From Parapedobacter koreensis (lineage in GTDB: Bacteria > Bacteroidota > Bacteroidia > Sphingobacteriales > Sphingobacteriaceae): DNA of 64,000 bases. The notes below the pieces were generated by a model. That model made no database searches and was not told the DNA's origin. It worked only from the letters and a program-made list of their open reading frames with translations. Of the stretch, positions 61,101 to 64,000 are shown piece after piece (within the stretch, counting starts at the first letter, position 1; each line of letters starts with the position of its first letter). The DNA lies in contig NZ_FNZR01000003.1 in NCBI RefSeq assembly GCF_900109365.1, forward strand, positions 1-64,000, read 5' to 3'. The translations under genes were made by a program, and so were the position numbers.

Positions 61101-63751
61101 TCCACTTCATGATTCTCGTCGGTGAGCAGCATGCCCGACAGGCGGTTGCCCTGTGGCGTACGCAGTCCCACATAGCTTTCATATGGGCTGTACGGCATGC
61201 TCACATTGTCAATACTGAAATTGCCTCCCGGCTCGAATACACGCGTAGTAAAACTGGCCCGAAGCATGCCAGGGGCTTCGTTGGTAGCCGTGATGTCAGC
61301 AGGGAAGGACGCCCGTCCCTGTCCATCCAACGTGCCGTCGAAGAGCACCTCGCTTTCGGTCGTGAAGTTGCGTGTCGGGTCGTCAAACGTGTACTGTCGG
61401 TAGTTCGGGAAAACGGTGGTCACCGGAGACACGACGGCCTCTACACGGGCGTCGAGATTTTGTACATCGGCACCGAAGAGCCATTGGGCAGCGAGCTGTA
61501 TGGGCGTGCTGCTACCTTTGCGCAGTACCTTGTGCGCACCAAAGTCAAGCGCAATGCGCAGGCGATTGGGCATGACTGTCTCTATTTTCAGCGTTTTCTG
61601 GAACACAGCGCCGCCGACACTCACCTTGGCCAGCCAATTGCCTGTCGGTGCGGTGGATTCCGTCTGTGTCTTGAAGGCATAAAAGCCATTGGTATGCTTG
61701 GACTCCACCAAGCGTCGGCTCAATTGCCCCTTGGGATTGTACAATTCAAATGTGACGGGGTGGCCCTCGGGGAGGTTGGCTGATTGGTTTTCCATGATAA
61801 ACCCGATGAAAAGGGAGTCTCCGGGACGCCAGACGCCGCGTTCGCCATAAATGAACCCTTTGATGCCTTTTTGTACAATATCGCCACCTACGTCAAAACG
61901 TCCCAGGGGAAGCGTAGCGCCATCATCGAGCTTGAGGTAGCCGCGTTCCTCACTTTTGGTGGCAATGAGCATGAAAGGTTTGCGAGAGGCATCGATTTCG
62001 ACGAATCCCTCGCCATTAGTCGTGCCGGTCTGGATGACCTGCTGCTGGTAATCCAGCAGTTTCACTTCTACACCTTCCATGGGCTGGGCGGTGAGGATGC
62101 TGGTGGCAATGACGGTCATGCTGTTGTCATTACCACGCTTGGCAATAAGCCCAATGTTGGAAGCCAACATATCGCGGCTGGCCCACCGTTCGGTGGTATA
62201 GTATGACGGGTGGCATGGGTTATTGCGTTCGTTCCAGTCATAGTCATAAGGGTAGTAGCTGTTGTACCGCGACCAGAATTCGTCGTCTTCATCGATATTG
62301 TCGGCATAGTAGTAACTGTATTGGTCCGCGTCGCCCCGGGTATCTTCCGTCGCCCCGGTATCACCACAGGGATATATGGAATAGCTATGGCGGAAGCCAA
62401 CCAAGATGCGGTAGATAGCGCCGGGTTCGGCTTTCAGCAACTGGTCAATGTCCAGTGAAAAGCGGTTTTTGCGCCGTAGGTTGAGGCCTTTGTCGGTATC
62501 CAGTGCGATGGTTTTCTGCACGACGGGCTTAGCTACACGACGAAGCTCGTATTTGCTATCATACGTATTCTGAAAATATTGAGGCACATTGTTTTCATAG
62601 ATTTTTACGATGGTCACATCCACGGCGCGCAGGTTGACCGCCTCGAAGGGTATGGTAAGCTTGCCTGATCCGGGTAGGATGGTGCCCTTGCCGGGAATGT
62701 TGACGGATGGCAGCCTGTTTTCGAAGGTCACATTGGCGGAATACGTAGCGGTGATTTTTTTGGTATCGATGTTTTCCACGCCTTCGTTTATAACTACGGC
62801 GTAGTCTCCCTCCAGCCTGTCTGTAGCATATACCTTCACCTCGCTGCCGTCAATGGTGTAACGCGCGTCACCGATGCCACTGACGCCAATCAAGCCGTTG
62901 AGCTGTTGGGCTACCAATAGTGGATCCGAAAACTGCACCAGCACGTATTGTTCCGGCTCATGTACTGCTCGGATATCGAGCACCTTAAATGCTCCGATTT
63001 CCGGCACTTCAACATCCCGGCTATCCTTCTTTTTGGAACCGATGGGAGCGCCGTCCCATTGCAGCGTAAGCTTAGCAGGCTGCTTACCGCGGGGGATGGA
63101 ATCAACGGTGAATGCCGAGACACGACCTGCACCATTATGCGCCCACTTAATGCCTATGGGTTTGCCACTATATGTGGCCGTCAGCATCTTTTCGATAGCT
63201 TCGGGCTGTTCGGTATCGGCAAAATAGATAGTTCCAGTAAACTTCATGCGATCCAGCGCACCGGTGGTCTGTGCTTTCAGTCCGTCCGTTTCAAGGCTAT
63301 ACGAAGGGTCGATGACTTTAAAATCAAAGACAAAGGTCTGCAACTCAGCACGGACTTCGGCTACCTTGCCAAGGCCGAAGCTTACGCGGTATTCCGCTCC
63401 CGGTTTGAGCGGGCCATCGGGCCTGAACTCCAGGGTACGGGCATCTATCCAGTAGAGCTTGCCTTTTACCGTGGGGCTGATGGCAATGAGCTGGCGGCTT
63501 TCTTCCTGGTTGGTCTGCTGGAATGTATTTACTTGGGCTGCAAGGCGCACGCGTATCGCACTTTCACGGGAAACCACGCCCGTGGTATATCCTTCGATAT
63601 ATTCAGCGAAGGCTGCATTGCCGGCATTCACGATGGCCGGTTGATGGTGCTTCCAAACAAAAAAGGTGATGGCTGCGATGACGAAAACCCCGGCTGCTGC
63701 AATGGTGGTAGTCCTGCGTGCCGGGATCCAATTGGCTTTGTCCATGTGCAA
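58157..63751 (-). CDS. alpha-2-macroglobulin family protein with intact thioester
   Basis: A 1864-residue exported protein related to bacterial alpha-2-macroglobulins, which trap proteases in the periplasm. The N-terminus has a basic stretch and one hydrophobic helix (TIAAAGVFVIAAITFFVW), so it is either signal-anchored or cleaved; no lipobox Cys is seen. Macroglobulin (MG) domains fill about 80-1150 (GFIYGERGVWRPGDSLFIGFIM is MG2/3-like). The A2M signature region lies near 1190-1260. The thioester motif CVEQ is at 1414-1417 in YPYGCVEQVTSSVFPQ, followed by the helical thioester domain and a C-terminal receptor-like domain. Such genes often sit beside pbpC, which is not visible here. ATG 63751 or 63745 can be the start. 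Confidence 0.92.
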   Translation of the reverse strand: MHMDKANWIPARRTTTIAAAGVFVIAAITFFVWKHHQPAIVNAGNAAFAEYIEGYTTGVVSRESAIRVRLAAQVNTFQQTNQEESRQLIAISPTVKGKLYWIDARTLEFRPDGPLKPGAEYRVSFGLGKVAEVRAELQTFVFDFKVIDPSYSLETDGLKAQTTGALDRMKFTGTIYFADTEQPEAIEKMLTATYSGKPIGIKWAHNGAGRVSAFTVDSIPRGKQPAKLTLQWDGAPIGSKKKDSRDVEVPEIGAFKVLDIRAVHEPEQYVLVQFSDPLLVAQQLNGLIGVSGIGDARYTIDGSEVKVYATDRLEGDYAVVINEGVENIDTKKITATYSANVTFENRLPSVNIPGKGTILPGSGKLTIPFEAVNLRAVDVTIVKIYENNVPQYFQNTYDSKYELRRVAKPVVQKTIALDTDKGLNLRRKNRFSLDIDQLLKAEPGAIYRILVGFRHSYSIYPCGDTGATEDTRGDADQYSYYYADNIDEDDEFWSRYNSYYPYDYDWNERNNPCHPSYYTTERWASRDMLASNIGLIAKRGNDNSMTVIATSILTAQPMEGVEVKLLDYQQQVIQTGTTNGEGFVEIDASRKPFMLIATKSEERGYLKLDDGATLPLGRFDVGGDIVQKGIKGFIYGERGVWRPGDSLFIGFIMENQSANLPEGHPVTFELYNPKGQLSRRLVESKHTNGFYAFKTQTESTAPTGNWLAKVSVGGAVFQKTLKIETVMPNRLRIALDFGAHKVLRKGSSTPIQLAAQWLFGADVQNLDARVEAVVSPVTTVFPNYRQYTFDDPTRNFTTESEVLFDGTLDGQGRASFPADITATNEAPGMLRASFTTRVFEPGGNFSIDNVSMPYSPYESYVGLRTPQGNRLSGMLLTDENHEVEIVDVDANGKKITGTRRVQLEFYKIRWRWWWNQEEEYLGNFTQDQYNQLLKKETITLNNGRGKWNIRVNYPDWGRYLIRIVDLASGHASGKTLYIDWPGWAQREQQNNPTEAAMLSFTADKESYRMGEEITLTIPSSADGRGLISIENGSRVLQSKWIATEQGQTTYTFKATAEMAPNVFVNVTLLQPHAQTANDLPIRMYGVIPLHVENPQTILKPAITMAETLRPETKSSITISETSGKAMTYTIALVDEGLLDLTRFKTPDPHASFYAREALGVKSWDLFDQVLGAWGGDLERILSIGGDGEIDRNVNPAKANRFQPVVKFLGPFTLRKGEKNTHAFTLPQYVGSVRAMVVAGQDGAYGFAEKAVAVKKPLMLLATLPRVVGPGETFKLPLTVFAMENHIKQVNLEATASGGLSVQQGKQTLTFAQQGEQMAYATVTAGNRTGIGNVRVVAKSGNETAVYEVEIDIRNPNPFITSIDKAEINTGASWQQDIRPLGPGNRNSAMVEVSSLPPINLSKRLNYLIRYPYGCVEQVTSSVFPQLMLNRIVALNEADKAAIDRNIKAGINRLRNYQLSNGGLGYWPGANEADEWSTNYAGHFLLEAQAKGFVLPTGFLDGWLRYQRGMAQNWTPDQYNWRGGDLVQAYRLYVMALAKAPELGAMNRLKESQHLSDEAAWRLAAAYQLAGQGIAANQLVRNRPIDGKPYEQAGHTFGSALRDRAMILEALELMGRREEAERVLRAVAAGLGDDSWYSTQTTAYALLAIGKFGGNTQDKAAFAYVLNGNSTNVAMDTYLHRITLAGANPSNQLRIQNNGGSKLYIRVVREGQLPAGDNPPVTNNPNLLAMNVRYTNGKGEAINPVKLAQGTDFIAEVTIKNTGNMGTYEHMALAQIFPSGWEIINTRLSDTESALHSSPATYKDIRDDRVLTHFNVRPQETLTFRVLLNASYVGKYFMPAVSAEAMYDNRIQAVIPGNWVEVVGN

Positions 63752-63782
63752 TAGGATTTATAAAAGCGAATGTACGGATTTT

Positions 63783-64000
63783 TTACGCTTTAAGCTTGCT
63801 GGGCAAATAGCCGAAGTGTTTTTTGAATGCCTTGGTAAAGTTATAGGGTTCACCGTATCCCAGGGTATAGGCCACTTCATGTACGCTATACGCCGTGTCA
63901 AGCAACAATTTACGTGCGTATTCCATCCGGAGTTTCGTGAAATATTCGAATACCGTAGTGCCGAAAAGTTCCTTGAACCCTTTTTTCAGCTTGAAATCAT
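63783..64000 (-). CDS. AraC-family regulator, C-terminal part (truncated by the window edge)
   Basis: The last 72 codons of an AraC-type regulator enter from the right edge. The second helix-turn-helix of the family is clear: KLRMEYARKLLLDTAYSV, then EVAYTLGYGEPYNFTKAFKKHFGY and the end LPSKLKA. The ligand-binding part lies outside the window, so the regulated pathway is unknown. It is upstream of the alpha-2-macroglobulin gene on the same strand, with a 31-base gap, so the two may be co-transcribed. Confidence 0.9.
   Translation of the reverse strand, partial: DFKLKKGFKELFGTTVFEYFTKLRMEYARKLLLDTAYSVHEVAYTLGYGEPYNFTKAFKKHFGYLPSKLKA

Noticed and set aside
60785-63754. Long plus-strand frames (332 and 268 codons) opposite the alpha-2-macroglobulin gene
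   Set aside because: Both are mirrored frames of a 1864-residue protein with an intact thioester motif, and neither shows recognisable domains.

Overview
The window looks like a chromosomal segment from a Bacteroidota bacterium, most likely family Sphingobacteriaceae or a close relative. The evidence is two SusC/SusD pairs, a FecI-like sigma with FecR, several TAnnTTTG-type promoter boxes, a six-repeat S1 protein gene, weak Shine-Dalgarno sites at most genes, and lipoproteins with short Cys lipoboxes. No rRNA, tRNA, IS element, CRISPR array or phage gene was seen. The family assignment is inference.

Layout. 0-3.5 kb: the end of an unidentified gene, comEC, and a PagL-like lipid A deacylase. 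3.6-12.5 kb (+): a catabolic operon with a YdcZ-type transporter, a Tat-exported TIM-barrel isomerase-like protein, methylmalonate-semialdehyde dehydrogenase, cyclase-family hydrolase, zinc alcohol dehydrogenase, SDR, transketolase, cupin and an ECF sigma. 12.6-26.1 kb (+): a PQQ dehydrogenase with haem c, FecR, an STN-containing SusC, SusD, a DUF1080/FG-GAP protein and a ThuA/sorbosone-dehydrogenase/cytochrome c fusion. These two blocks seem to be one regulon. The same bipartite element (CGGTATCAT, 16-17 nt, TTAT..TATA) lies before the transporter, before the quinoprotein and before fecR. It is a good candidate for the promoter recognised by the local sigma. The locus has outer-membrane uptake, periplasmic quinone-linked oxidation and a cytoplasmic dehydrogenase/transketolase route, but no classical glycoside hydrolase and no sugar kinase. 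Its substrate is unknown. I regard it as the best candidate for an undescribed system here.

26.3-33.5 kb: housekeeping genes (recQ, monomeric NADP isocitrate dehydrogenase, a YciI-like protein, rpsA). A seven-copy 22-bp tandem repeat lies upstream of rpsA. 33.5-46.7 kb: a mannoside utilisation locus on the minus strand (SusC, SusD, a mannose-6-phosphate isomerase with a degenerate kinase-like N-terminus, GH92 alpha-mannosidase, an (alpha/alpha)6 glycosidase-like lipoprotein, an MFS sugar permease), with a divergent GntR regulator and two palindromic operator-like sites between them.

46.8-64 kb: an OmpA-like lipoprotein; a tandem pair of secreted M14 metallopeptidase homologues, of which the first has lost or exchanged its zinc ligands; a hybrid histidine kinase; an envelope operon (PASTA protein, MltG, thioesterase, YihY) divergent from ddl; a giant alpha-2-macroglobulin with an intact thioester motif; and the end of an AraC-type regulator.
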